Positions 45,652 to 54,458 are shown, numbered from the stretch's first letter. The stretch is 64,000 nt of DNA from Clostridium isatidis (GCF_002285495.1 NZ_CP016786.1:1378001-1442000); one strand, 5' to 3'. Numbers and translations are program-made. Notes: generated by a model not told the origin, from the letters alone.

Positions 45652-46391
45652 AGTTCTTCGCCTACTTTACTATTTTTATCAATTGATATTGTTTTAGTAT
45701 ATTCTACTCTTTTTATATTGCAGTTTCCCAAAATAGTAATTTCTTCTCCCCTGACTATATCGCAGTCAGTGTTTTCAAGCGTTATCTTATCCCCCTCTAT
45801 AAGATTTGCTTTAACTCTGCCGTTAGAGCCTTCCCAATACTTATTTTTTCTAATACATATTTCACTGCCGCCAATTTCATTTATGGTGCTATTTCCTTTT
45901 GGCACTATTTCAATTTTGTCTGCTGATAATAAGCCTGAAATATCTAATCTGCCTTTACTGAAAAATATATTTCCTTCACAATCTCCCATACTTCTTAATT
46001 CCCCCGTAACTTTAAGGCTATCAAAGAAAATATTATTTTTATTTATAACTTGCCCTACGATATTACCATCTTTTATTTTTAATGAATTTGTTATATAAAA
46101 CTCACCAACAACCTTTAAATAGGATTTAACTTCTACTTCCTTTTCCGCCCTAACCTGACCTAAAATATTAAAATCTTCTGTTTCTACACTTTCTTCTAAG
46201 GTACATTCTCCCATTACCTTAAAATCTCCACATTTTAATTTACCTTCTATCCTTAAATCTCCCATAACACTTAACTTATTACATTTAATATCCCCAGTTG
46301 CATCTACATCTCCTAAAATTTGAATCTTATTAAATTCTCCACTTTTTAATGTTCCATTACCAAATATCTTAACGCTGCTTAAATCACTCAT
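45636..46391 (-). CDS. Bactofilin-family polymer-forming protein (YhbE/BacE-like)
   Basis: A 251-aa protein with repeated short beta-helix rungs, for example GDVDATGDIKCNKLSVMGDLRIEGKLKCGDFKVMGE, the mark of bactofilins. These self-assemble into filaments without nucleotide and scaffold cell-envelope processes. In B. subtilis BacE and BacF are linked to flagellar assembly. There are no membrane segments. The ATG at 46391 follows AGGAG. It starts 13 nt after the first bactofilin gene, so the operon is tight. Confidence 0.85.
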   Translation of the reverse strand: MSDLSSVKIFGNGTLKSGEFNKIQILGDVDATGDIKCNKLSVMGDLRIEGKLKCGDFKVMGECTLEESVETEDFNILGQVRAEKEVEVKSYLKVVGEFYITNSLKIKDGNIVGQVINKNNIFFDSLKVTGELRSMGDCEGNIFFSKGRLDISGLLSADKIEIVPKGNSTINEIGGSEICIRKNKYWEGSNGRVKANLIEGDKITLENTDCDIVRGEEITILGNCNIKRVEYTKTISIDKNSKVGEELCQNS

Positions 46392-46403
46392 TATTATCAA
46401 CTC

Positions 46404-47108
46404 CTATTTTTTATAATTCTCTTTTACAATTGATTTCTCATTAATTTCTAATTTATTTTTATATTCTATTTTTTCGATATTACAGCCTTCACCAATATTA
46501 ATATTATTTCCTCTTACAACTTTACATTTTGTATATTCAAGATATATTTCATCTGCTTCAATTTCTTCTACTATCAAAATATATCTGCTATTAAAGAAGA
46601 GATTACTGAAAATACCCTTATCTTCTTTTCTAACTGATAGCTTTTCTCCCCCTATTTCTGTTATATTGCTTCTTCTTTGTAGAATTATTTCTATATTATC
46701 AGCACTTAGTAATCCCTTAATATTTATCTTTCCTTCAGCATAAAAATCTTCAGCTTCACAATTATTTTCTACAAACATTTCTCCTACTAAACTAATATCT
46801 TTAAAAGAAATATTCTTAGATTTTATTCGTCCGTTTACTTTAAGCTTCTCTCCACTAGCATTATCAATCCCTTTAAAATAACCACTTATGTCTAGAAAAT
46901 TAGCTTCTATTTTTCCCTCACTAGTAACATGACCATTTATTTCTATTTCATCAGCTTTTACATTACCAAAGGCTTTTACTTTTCCATCAACTTCAATACT
47001 GTCTGCTCTTATATCACCTTGCATATTTGCTATACCTGAAATTTCAATATTAGCATACTCACCTGCAACTATATCTCCAATTCCATTAATATTAAGTTTA
47101 TTTTTCAT
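46404..47108 (-). CDS. Bactofilin-family polymer-forming protein (YhbF/BacF-like)
   Basis: A 234-aa beta-helix protein, first gene of the operon. Rungs are visible in MQGDIRADSIEVDGKVKAFGNVKADEIEINGHV and again in NCEAEDFYAEGKINIKGLLSADNIEI. It is clearly paralogous to the next gene: both end their second helical segment with a SNITEIGG/STINEIGG motif followed by a C-terminal RGNNINIG/RGEEITILG stretch. Filament formation with its partner is expected. GGAGGTG precedes the ATG, and a perfect 15-bp palindrome lies just upstream of that site. Confidence 0.85.
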   Translation of the reverse strand: MKNKLNINGIGDIVAGEYANIEISGIANMQGDIRADSIEVDGKVKAFGNVKADEIEINGHVTSEGKIEANFLDISGYFKGIDNASGEKLKVNGRIKSKNISFKDISLVGEMFVENNCEAEDFYAEGKINIKGLLSADNIEIILQRRSNITEIGGEKLSVRKEDKGIFSNLFFNSRYILIVEEIEADEIYLEYTKCKVVRGNNINIGEGCNIEKIEYKNKLEINEKSIVKENYKK

Positions 47109-47122
47109 AACAACACCTCCAA

Positions 47123-47137
47123 CGTAACAATGTTACG
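47123..47137. promoter_or_regulatory. Palindromic operator 2, next to the bactofilin RBS
   Basis: CGTAACAATGTTACG is a perfect 7-1-7 palindrome just upstream of the GGAGGTG of the first bactofilin gene. It is about 50 nt downstream of the predicted transcription start. Confidence 0.75.
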
Positions 47138-47179
47138 CAAAACTCCAAAAAAATATAGATTTCCCACTAATATATTATT

Positions 47180-47208
47180 ATATTATCGTAACATTGTTAC
47201 ATTGTAAA
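47180..47208 (-). promoter_or_regulatory. Bactofilin operon promoter with operator 1 in the spacer
   Basis: TTTACA (47208-47203), a 17-nt spacer and TAATAT (47185-47180). The spacer is almost entirely filled by TGTAACAATGTTACG (47201-47187), a near-perfect copy of operator 2. Operator centres are 64 nt apart. An operator between -35 and -10 is the classic MerR-family arrangement. Confidence 0.72.
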
Positions 47209-47226
47209 GACTTTTTTTAAAATATA

Positions 47227-47266
47227 AAATTCACAGTTAAGAAAATAATTTCTTAACTGTGAATTT
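47227..47266 (-). terminator. Terminator after the GltD/NfnB-like gene
   Basis: AAATTCACAGTTAAGAAA and its exact complement (18 bp) flank ATAA. On the minus strand TTTATATTTT follows. It lies 19 nt past the stop codon. Confidence 0.75.
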
Positions 47267-47284
47267 CGCTCATTGTTAACTTAA

Positions 47285-48493
47285 TTATTCAATTGATTTA
47301 AGGTAATTATCCATTGCCTCTGCAACAAGCTTAGATTTAGCAACAGCCTTAACTACTGTTGCAGCTCCTATTACAACATCTCCAGCAGAAAATACTCCTT
47401 CCCTAGTTGTTCTACCTTCCTCATCAGCTAATATATGACCTCTATCGTCAGTCTCTAAACCTGTAGTGTTGGCTACAATATTATTCTTTGGAGCTTGACT
47501 GATTGCGATAATTATTGTATCACATTCTAAGAAACCTTCTTTAACATCTTCACCAGTTCCACTCTTAGTTTCTCTATACTTAACTCCCTTTAAAGTAAGT
47601 TCCATTGGAGCCTTATAGGTTTCAATTTTTACTCCATCTTCCAAGGCGCCTTCTAATTCTGACTTAGTTGCAGTTATTTCATCCATTCCTTTTAAGTGAA
47701 GAATTCTAACATCCTTAGCTCCATTTCTTTTAGCTGTTCTTGCTGCATCCATTCCAACATCTCCAGCTCCAATAACTATTACTCTTTCTCCAATTCTATA
47801 TGTTTCTGGAGTCTTTAAATAGTCAATAGCATAATGAACATTACCTAAAGATTCACCTTTAATATTTAATACTCTTGGATTCCAAACTCCAGTACCTATA
47901 AATACAGCCTTATACCCATCTGCAAACAATCTATCTAAGGTAACTACTGGACCTATTAAAGTATTAGGCCTTATACTTACACCTAGCTCAGAAAGTCTTT
48001 CTTCATAAGTATCAATTATATCTTTTGGTAATCTAAATTTAGGAATTCCATATCTTAATACTCCACCAAGCTTTGGATTCGCATCAAAAATAGTAACTCT
48101 ATATCCTTTTTGAGCTAATATAAAAGCTACTGTAATCCCTGCCGGTCCTCCTCCTACAACTGCTACCATTTTATCAATATCAGTTTCTTTTTCAAACTTT
48201 GCATTTTCAATATAAACTTTTGATACATATGCTTCTATTTCACAGAACCTTACTGGCTCAGATTTTATTCCTCTTATACAATTTCCTTTACATTGATCAT
48301 CATGAGGGCATACAATTCCACAAACCTGAGTTAATGGATTATTCTTAAATAATATCTCACCAGCTTCAGCCATTTTTCCTTCTTTAAACAAAGCTATTAC
48401 CTCAGGTATAGGTGTATCAATTGGACAATGCTCTCTGCATCTTGGTTTTTTGCACATTAAACATCTATCCGCTTCTAATAATAGTTCTTTCAT
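47285..48493 (-). CDS. GltD/NfnB-like FAD-dependent NAD(P) oxidoreductase
   Basis: A 402-aa iron-sulphur flavoprotein. The N-terminal region has two cysteine clusters (CLMCKKPRCREHC and CGIVCPHDDQCKGNC) of the glutamate-synthase small-subunit type. FAD binding is by VVGGGPAGITVAFIL at about 111, and NAD(P) binding is by VIVIGAGDVGMDAARTA at about 235. Such proteins move electrons between NAD(P)H and a partner, as in glutamate synthase, NfnAB or sulphide dehydrogenase. No partner gene adjoins it. It lies 73 nt after hydF on the same strand, so a redox role near the hydrogenase is possible. AAGGAGG precedes the ATG. Confidence 0.83.
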   Translation of the reverse strand: MKELLLEADRCLMCKKPRCREHCPIDTPIPEVIALFKEGKMAEAGEILFKNNPLTQVCGIVCPHDDQCKGNCIRGIKSEPVRFCEIEAYVSKVYIENAKFEKETDIDKMVAVVGGGPAGITVAFILAQKGYRVTIFDANPKLGGVLRYGIPKFRLPKDIIDTYEERLSELGVSIRPNTLIGPVVTLDRLFADGYKAVFIGTGVWNPRVLNIKGESLGNVHYAIDYLKTPETYRIGERVIVIGAGDVGMDAARTAKRNGAKDVRILHLKGMDEITATKSELEGALEDGVKIETYKAPMELTLKGVKYRETKSGTGEDVKEGFLECDTIIIAISQAPKNNIVANTTGLETDDRGHILADEEGRTTREGVFSAGDVVIGAATVVKAVAKSKLVAEAMDNYLKSIE

Positions 48494-48566
48494 AATAATA
48501 ATCCTCCTTATTACTCTATAACTATATTATACATTTTTAATGTGCAAAATAAATACCTCTTAAAGA

Positions 48567-49757
48567 TTATTTTCTAAAAATGGATAAACTTCTTTCTAAT
48601 ATTCCACTTAAATGGGCTAATAGTATTCCATAATTAGTAATAGGAATATTTTTTTCTTTAGCAACCTTAACTCTATTCACAACTGTTTTTCTGTTAATCA
48701 TACATGCCCCACAATGAATTATTAAATCATATTTTTCTATATCTTCAGGAAAATCATGAAAAATAGCATATTCATAATTTAGTTTATAGCCTACATAATT
48801 ATTTAGTAATTTGGGGATTTTTACCCTTCCTATATCCTCATGAGATACATTATGAGTACAGCTTTCTGCAACTAATATTTTAGAATCTTTAGTTAAATTT
48901 TTAATTGATATAGCCCCTTTTACAAATTCATCAAAATCGCCCTTTTGTCTTGCAAACAACATTGAAAAACTTGTTAATTTAATATCTTTTGGAACTATTT
49001 TATCTACTTCTTTGAAGGCTTGAGAATCTGTAACCACAAGATCTACATCTTTTAAATCTTCTAAGGCACTAGAAAGCTCCGTATCCCTAACAACATAACT
49101 CTTTATTCCATGATCTAAGCAATCCCTTATACATTGAACTTGAGGCAATATTATTCTGCCCTTAGGTGCTTCAGAATCTATAGGTACTACCATAATTACA
49201 TTGCTGTTATATGGTAACAAATCTCCTAAAAGAGGAAGTTCTTCTTCCCCCTCTTTTAAAATATTAATAATTTTATTTCTAAGTTCTTCTATTCCCTCCC
49301 CTGTATAAGAGGATACAAAGATTGCTTCTTCAAATACCTTCTTAGCCTTTTCTAGATCATCATTCTTAGCTTCATCGACTTTATTTATGACAATTATAAA
49401 AGGAATATTATATTTTTTAAAATGTATTTTTGCTTCTTTAAATGCTTCTATATCTATATCTTTTATATCAAACATATAAATAGCCAAATCTGTTCTTTTT
49501 ATAATATCTAAGGTCTTTTTAATTCTAAATTCTCCAAGGTCACTATTATCCCCAAAACCAGCAGTATCTATCATTAATACTGGTCCTACTGGAATAAGCT
49601 CCATTGCTTTTTGAACTGGATCTGTAGTAGTTCCTTTTTTTTCAGATACTAAAGATATATCTTGTCCTAAAAATCTATTAATTAATGAGGATTTACCTGC
49701 ATTTGTTTTTCCATAAACAGCTATATGTTTTCTATTTGCATTTGGCGTAGAATTCAT
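48567..49757 (-). CDS. hydF: [FeFe]-hydrogenase maturation GTPase HydF
   Basis: A 396-aa scaffold on which the 2Fe subcluster of the H-cluster is assembled before transfer to the hydrogenase. The GTPase domain has GKTNAGKSS at about 16-24, DTAGFGD and NKVD. The C-terminal cluster-binding domain has the family's CxH (ESCTHN) and, about 47 residues later, HCGAC. All ligands appear intact. GGGAGAG precedes the ATG, and it follows hydG by 15 nt. The hydrogenase structural gene is not in this window. Confidence 0.95.
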   Translation of the reverse strand: MNSTPNANRKHIAVYGKTNAGKSSLINRFLGQDISLVSEKKGTTTDPVQKAMELIPVGPVLMIDTAGFGDNSDLGEFRIKKTLDIIKRTDLAIYMFDIKDIDIEAFKEAKIHFKKYNIPFIIVINKVDEAKNDDLEKAKKVFEEAIFVSSYTGEGIEELRNKIINILKEGEEELPLLGDLLPYNSNVIMVVPIDSEAPKGRIILPQVQCIRDCLDHGIKSYVVRDTELSSALEDLKDVDLVVTDSQAFKEVDKIVPKDIKLTSFSMLFARQKGDFDEFVKGAISIKNLTKDSKILVAESCTHNVSHEDIGRVKIPKLLNNYVGYKLNYEYAIFHDFPEDIEKYDLIIHCGACMINRKTVVNRVKVAKEKNIPITNYGILLAHLSGILERSLSIFRK

Positions 49758-49772
49758 TTTCTCTCTCCCTTT

Positions 49773-51152
49773 TTATAAATATAAATCTCTTTCTCCTGAT
49801 TTTAACTTTTCTAAATTCTGCTTAAGGGCTTTTTTAATATCTTCTCTCTTAATTTTTTCCATTTCTGTATTTATAACTTTTTCTGCCTTTTCTAATATTT
49901 CCTTGTCACCATAATCTATAGCAAATTCTAATAAGGTAGTCATGGCATTAGGTTCGCACATATTCTGAATTTCACCAGACTTTGCAAGCTTCATAAATTT
50001 TTCCCCAGTTCTTCCTCTTCTATAGCAAGCTGTGCAATAGCTAGGTATATATCCGTCATCTAATACAGATTTAATAACTTCTTTTGGGGTTCTTTCATCT
50101 GATAATTCAAATTGAGCTATATCTGCCCCATGTTCTTCTCTTTCTTTATAACCACCAACACCAGTACTTGATCCTGCACTAATTTGGGATACCCCATATT
50201 TTAATAATTCCCTTCTCATTTCTGCTGTTTCTCTTGTTGACATTATAATTCCTGTAAATGGTACTGCAATTCTGATTATAGCAACTAATTTTTTAAACAT
50301 TTCATCATCAACTAAATAAGGGAATTGCTTTAAAGTCATTCCTTCAGCCTTTTTAAGTCTTGGCATAGAAATAGTATGGAAACCTACTCCAAATCTGTCT
50401 TCTAAGTGTTTATTATGCATCATAAGTCCTAGAACTTCGAATTTAGGATCAGCCAGGCCAAATAATACCCCTCCACCAACATCATCTATTCCAGCCTTCA
50501 TTGCTCTATCAAAGGCAGTTAAATGGTAGTTATAATCACCTTTTATTGAATGTGGATGCATTTTTTCATAAGTTGGTTTGTGATATGTTTCTTGGAATAG
50601 TATATAAGTTCCTATTTTAGCTTCCTTTAACATTTTATATTCTTCTTCTGTAGTAGCAGCAATATTTACATTTACTCTTCTTATTTCCCCATTATCACTT
50701 TGGGTTTTATAGATTTTATCTAAACATTCTAGAACATATTCAATTGGCGCATTTTCTGGGTCTTCTCCTAGTTCTAAAGCAAGTCTCTTATGTCCCATCC
50801 TTTCAAGAATTCTTACTTCTTCAGCTACTTCTTCCATTGTTAATTTTCTTCTTGGGAACTTATTATTTCTTTTATAACCACAGTAAGCACAATTATTTAC
50901 ACAGTAGTCACTTACATATAAAGGAGCAAAAATTACAATTCTTTTGCCATATATTGATTCTTTTATTTCTCCTGCCAATTTAAAAATTTCATCTAAATCT
51001 TCCTTTTCTTCTGCTTGTAGTAAAATAGCTATATCTTCATAAGATAAACCTTCTCTTTTCTTAGCTCTTTCTAATACATTAAGAATATCCTTTCTGCTTG
51101 CATTCTTAGCTTCTTCTAAAATTCTTTCAATATATTCATGATCAATAAACAT
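49773..51152 (-). CDS. hydG: [FeFe]-hydrogenase maturation radical SAM enzyme HydG
   Basis: A 459-aa radical SAM tyrosine lyase producing CO and CN- for the H-cluster. The SAM cluster motif is CVNNCAYC (Cys84, Cys88, Cys91). The second, C-terminal cluster is CTACYRRGRTG followed by MC 22 residues later, the pattern that distinguishes HydG from ThiH. The full length is normal. GAGGTG precedes the ATG. It lies 52 nt after hydE in the same operon. Confidence 0.96.
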   Translation of the reverse strand: MFIDHEYIERILEEAKNASRKDILNVLERAKKREGLSYEDIAILLQAEEKEDLDEIFKLAGEIKESIYGKRIVIFAPLYVSDYCVNNCAYCGYKRNNKFPRRKLTMEEVAEEVRILERMGHKRLALELGEDPENAPIEYVLECLDKIYKTQSDNGEIRRVNVNIAATTEEEYKMLKEAKIGTYILFQETYHKPTYEKMHPHSIKGDYNYHLTAFDRAMKAGIDDVGGGVLFGLADPKFEVLGLMMHNKHLEDRFGVGFHTISMPRLKKAEGMTLKQFPYLVDDEMFKKLVAIIRIAVPFTGIIMSTRETAEMRRELLKYGVSQISAGSSTGVGGYKEREEHGADIAQFELSDERTPKEVIKSVLDDGYIPSYCTACYRRGRTGEKFMKLAKSGEIQNMCEPNAMTTLLEFAIDYGDKEILEKAEKVINTEMEKIKREDIKKALKQNLEKLKSGERDLYL

Positions 51153-51204
51153 AAAAACACCTCTATTAATAATTTTTTATATATGATAATCTAAGATTAA
51201 TTTT

Positions 51205-52320
51205 TTATCTTAGAAAAATATTTTCTGTTCTTATTTTCTTATCAACATCTTTAGCAAATATATCCTTATTTTTACCTCTCCAAGCAATATTGTCTCCCCT
51301 TGTAATTTCTACTTTAAAGCCTGCTCTATTTATTCTTCCTTCTATACAATTCCTACATTCAGCAGCTTCATCACCAGTACATATTTTCCCATCATATAAG
51401 GAATATTTATCTCTAACTGATGTTGGAGAAAGATTAGGCATTACTACATTTCCTCCAGCCTTTATGCCTTTTTCCCTTCCAGTTGGATCTATACTTCCAA
51501 GAGCAGTAGTTGCTGGCAGAAGTACATCTGGTAAAAGTAATCTAACTAAAGCTAACATTGTTGTCGTCATTTCTAAAGAACCACCTTTTTCATCCTTTAA
51601 AGGCGTATCTTTATGAGGTATAAAAGGCCCTAAGCCAACCATCGCTGGTTCTAATTCTTTTACAAAAATTAAATCATTTACCAAATCTTTATTAGTTTGA
51701 CCAGGAAGTCCAACCATAAATCCTGCTCCTACTTGATATCCAATCTCCTTAAGATTTTGTAAGCATTGTTGTCTATTTTCAAAGCTTGCACCAGGATGAA
51801 GTTTTTCATATAATTCCTTCGTTGCTGTCTCATGTCTCAATAAATATCTATCTGCGCCAGCCTCAAACATTTTTTTATAAGATTCATAACTTCTTTCTCC
51901 TAAGGATAAGGTGATTGCATTATTGGGATATTTTCTTTTTATCATCTTAATTATTTCTATCATTCTTTCATCTGTATAGTAATCATCTTCTCCACCTTGA
52001 AGAACATAAGTCTTATAGCCTAACCTATCACCAATATCAATACATTCCTCAATATCTTCCAAGGTTAATCTATATCTATCAGCATTCTTATTAGATCTTC
52101 TTATACCACAGTAAACACAATTTCTTTTACAATAGTTAGTAAATTCTATAAGACCTCTAAGATAAACTTTATCCCCATAGGTTTTCATCCTTGTTTCGTG
52201 AGCCTTTTGAATCAAATATTTTTTATCTTCATCCGTTAAATTATCCAGCAAAAAATTCAGCTCTTCCTTAGTCCCATTATTTTCTAAGTAAAGCTTATCG
52301 ATAATCTCTTTAACTATCAT
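51205..52320 (-). CDS. hydE: [FeFe]-hydrogenase maturation radical SAM enzyme HydE
   Basis: A 371-aa radical SAM protein of the BioB-like group acting in synthesis of the H-cluster bridging ligand. The cluster motif is CKRNCVYC (Cys64, Cys68, Cys71). A second cysteine set, CTGDEAAECRNC near residue 319, matches the optional CX7CX2C site of some HydE proteins. GGGGGA precedes the ATG. It lies 41 nt after the TM1266-like gene. Confidence 0.95.
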   Translation of the reverse strand: MIVKEIIDKLYLENNGTKEELNFLLDNLTDEDKKYLIQKAHETRMKTYGDKVYLRGLIEFTNYCKRNCVYCGIRRSNKNADRYRLTLEDIEECIDIGDRLGYKTYVLQGGEDDYYTDERMIEIIKMIKRKYPNNAITLSLGERSYESYKKMFEAGADRYLLRHETATKELYEKLHPGASFENRQQCLQNLKEIGYQVGAGFMVGLPGQTNKDLVNDLIFVKELEPAMVGLGPFIPHKDTPLKDEKGGSLEMTTTMLALVRLLLPDVLLPATTALGSIDPTGREKGIKAGGNVVMPNLSPTSVRDKYSLYDGKICTGDEAAECRNCIEGRINRAGFKVEITRGDNIAWRGKNKDIFAKDVDKKIRTENIFLR

Positions 52321-52361
52321 TTTTATCCCCCTAAATAACTAAATTTGTTTAGATTAATATC

Positions 52362-52607
52362 TTATACCTCCTTTTTAGCAATAGCTGTTTTTACAGTTAC
52401 TCCCTCTATATTTCCAAGTTTACCTGTTAAACTATTTATTTCATTTAATTCTCCAACCACCACAATTGAAACAACAGATATTTCTTCTTCAAGTGGTATA
52501 CCCATTCGTCCTTTAATTTTTCCCCTAAAGGATCCTATAACTTCGTTAAATTTTGCATTACATTTTGTTGGTTCTTCTAAAATAGCACTGATAACTGCAA
52601 TCTTCAT
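52362..52607 (-). CDS. TM1266-family putative iron-only hydrogenase system regulator
   Basis: An 81-aa protein of the TM1266 family, an ACT/NikR-C-like fold found next to [FeFe]-hydrogenase maturation genes. The pattern RGKIKGRMGIPLEEEISVVSIVVVGE and GKLGNIEGVTVKTAI fits. It heads the hydE-hydG-hydF operon, as in many other anaerobes. The family has no DNA-binding domain, so its regulatory role is presumed only from genome context. AGGGAGA precedes the ATG. A long leader with a terminator-like hairpin lies upstream. Confidence 0.85.
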   Translation of the reverse strand: MKIAVISAILEEPTKCNAKFNEVIGSFRGKIKGRMGIPLEEEISVVSIVVVGELNEINSLTGKLGNIEGVTVKTAIAKKEV

Positions 52608-52638
52608 ACTAATTTCTCCCTCTAATATAAAAGTAAAT

Positions 52639-52682
52639 AAAAAAAGCCTATTTCCTTTAACTAATTTAAAAGAAAATAGACT
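52639..52682 (-). terminator. Terminator-like hairpin in the hyd leader
   Basis: AGTCTATTTTCTTT and AAAGGAAATAGGCT make a continuous 14-bp stem (two G-U pairs) with a ten-nt loop, followed by six T. It lies just upstream of the RBS of the first gene, inside the transcript, so it can act as an attenuator. Confidence 0.7.
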
Positions 52683-52922
52683 CTATATACTAATAACAAA
52701 AGCTATATTTAAAAATATTTTGGCATAGTTGTTAAACTAATCTTAAAAGATTAGTTTCATAAATATAATCTTTGCTATTAATATACTTATTATCTCTTAT
52801 CTTTCAAATCAGAATACTCTTTTTTGTTAGATCATTAATTTATTAAATTTTTACTAAAGGATATAAACATATAAATAAGATTTCTCTAAATTTAAATGAA
52901 TATACCATTCTTTTCTATTATA
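52639..52922 (-). promoter_or_regulatory. Leader of the hydrogenase-maturation operon
   Basis: An extended -10 (TGATATAAT, hexamer at 52922-52917) starts a leader of nearly 300 nt. It contains a strong hairpin at 52757-52734 (AAACTAATC / GATTAGTTT). The AACTAA arm of that hairpin could instead pair with ATTAGTT in the loop of the terminator hairpin. I recognise no known riboswitch class in it. Confidence 0.5.
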
Positions 52923-53046
52923 TCATAAATATTCACTTTTATGCTATCAATTAGATTTTAAAAAAAGGCTATAATTTATTTGTGTATTGATAATTATTTA
53001 ACTTTTATTATACTTAATATCAACATTATTTTAAAACATAGCATAA
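52923..53046. other. AT-rich gene-free stretch
   Basis: Region upstream of the hyd leader and downstream of the Nudix-like gene. Apart from the promoter upstream sequence nothing is recognised. Confidence 0.3.
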
Positions 53047-53076
53047 AAATAAAGTCATATTAATATGACTTTATTT
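53047..53076 (-). terminator. Terminator of the Nudix-like gene
   Basis: AAATAAAGTCATAT and ATATGACTTTATTT are perfect arms around TA. The hairpin overlaps the stop codon. Confidence 0.8.
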
Positions 53077-53451
53077 ATTGTAAAAAAGTAATATTTTTTC
53101 TTTTTCATTAGGTGCAAAATCAAAATTATCTATTTCTCTCTCGCTTATCCATCTGCTTTCTACAATATCTTTTCCAAGAGATGGTCGTTCTTGAATTTCT
53201 CCTTTATATAGCAAGCAAGTTTCTTCCTCTGAAATTTTTACTTCCCCAACAGTTTCTAAATTGAAGATTATTGTTTTTAAATCTTCCTTTACTGCTCTGT
53301 TAATACATTTTTCGCCACTTTCTTTTCCTCTTAAGCTTCTACCCACAAGATACCAAAGTTTAGGTTCATTCCTTTTAGTTTTTTTCCTGATAATAAATAT
53401 GTTGTTAAAGTAATCCTTAATTATTATTGAACTTTCTGTAATTTTAGCCAT
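53071..53451 (-). CDS. Degenerate Nudix-fold protein
   Basis: A 126-aa protein with a Nudix-like order: the beta strand SSIIIKDYFNNIFIIRK, the region where the Nudix box belongs, and the ending VESRWISEREIDNFDFAPNEKEKIL typical of Nudix C-termini. The box itself reads GKESGEKCINRAVKEDLKTI and lacks the REUxEExGU core needed to bind catalytic metal, so hydrolase activity is doubtful. The ATG at 53451 follows GGAGG. Monocistronic. Confidence 0.6.
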   Translation of the reverse strand: MAKITESSIIIKDYFNNIFIIRKKTKRNEPKLWYLVGRSLRGKESGEKCINRAVKEDLKTIIFNLETVGEVKISEEETCLLYKGEIQERPSLGKDIVESRWISEREIDNFDFAPNEKEKILLFYNK

Positions 53452-53550
53452 TTGTTCCTCCATCTATTATTGTAAATATTAAAACAATGTAATCCAATAA
53501 AGTTATATATTCAATAAAATTATTCAATTTCCTTTGGATATTTTTTGCAT

Positions 53551-54315
53551 TTAAGATAATTTTATATCAATTATAAATGATTTTATAACTGCTAAGGCTT
53601 CCCTAAAATATTGTATAGGTACTAATAAACTTTCTGTTTTACTAGTGTAAAAACTTATGTTTTTATATTCTAAATGCTTTGCAAGCATATTACTTCTAAA
53701 AGCGTGAAAATCTGTTGTTATAACCGTTACTTTGTTATTTTTTATATATTTTCCTTCTATTTTTTCAATTATGTCTTTAGAAAAAGTTAAGTTTTCCTTA
53801 GTGTTAGTAGATTTATCTTCCATTATTATTAAATCTTTATCTACTCCCTTTTCAATTAAATATTTTTTCATTGCCTCAGCTTCTGAAATATCTTCTCCTT
53901 TTCCCTGCCCCCCTGAAACAATAATTTTACATTCTTTTTCTTGTTTTTTAACATATTCCACAGTCTTATCTAATCTATTTCTTAAAGTTAATGTTATCCA
54001 CTCTCCCTTTAGGCCTGCTCCTAATACTATTACATAATCTGAATAAGATGTATCTTTTTTAGGAAATATTATTATAATAGATTCAATGATAATAAATGCC
54101 GTTAAGACTAAAACAATTATACATTTTATTATATTATACAATTTTTTTAAAATTTTATTTTTATATAATATTATTTTAATAAAATGAAAAATAATTAATA
54201 AAATTCCTATGCAATAAAAGATTTCACTAAAACTTATTTTCCCATATATTATATTTATAATAATAGTGTAAATAAGAATTAATATACCTACAAATATATC
54301 TATATATTTTAACAA
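53551..54315 (-). CDS. YdcF/ElyC-like (DUF218) membrane protein
   Basis: A 254-aa protein with three N-terminal membrane helices (about 5-22, 27-48, 57-80) and a DUF218 domain from about residue 92: DYVIVLGAGLKGEWITLTLRNRLDKTVEY, VSGGQGKGEDISEAEAMKKYLIEKGV, STNTKENLTFSKDII and VTTDFHAFRSNMLAKH. Family members such as SanA/ElyC affect envelope polysaccharide assembly. The precise role is unknown. The start is TTG at 54315 with GAGGGGG seven bases upstream. Confidence 0.85.
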   Translation of the reverse strand: MLKYIDIFVGILILIYTIIINIIYGKISFSEIFYCIGILLIIFHFIKIILYKNKILKKLYNIIKCIIVLVLTAFIIIESIIIIFPKKDTSYSDYVIVLGAGLKGEWITLTLRNRLDKTVEYVKKQEKECKIIVSGGQGKGEDISEAEAMKKYLIEKGVDKDLIIMEDKSTNTKENLTFSKDIIEKIEGKYIKNNKVTVITTDFHAFRSNMLAKHLEYKNISFYTSKTESLLVPIQYFREALAVIKSFIIDIKLS

Positions 54316-54406
54316 TAGCTTTCCCCCTCAAATACTCCTTGTTTTAAATCTCAATAATTTAAAAATTTTTATTATACTTCATAAATACTAAAGATTATTT
54401 ACAAAT

Positions 54407-54447
54407 ACAAGATGGCTAAAATTTCAGAAATTTAATTTTAGCCACCT
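54407..54447. terminator. Inverted repeat, possible terminator
   Basis: TGGCTAAAATT and AATTTTAGCCA pair around about ten nt. The T tract on the minus strand is weak (TTGTATTTGT), so this is a weak terminator at best. Confidence 0.45.
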
Positions 54448-54458
54448 TGTATCTAAAG

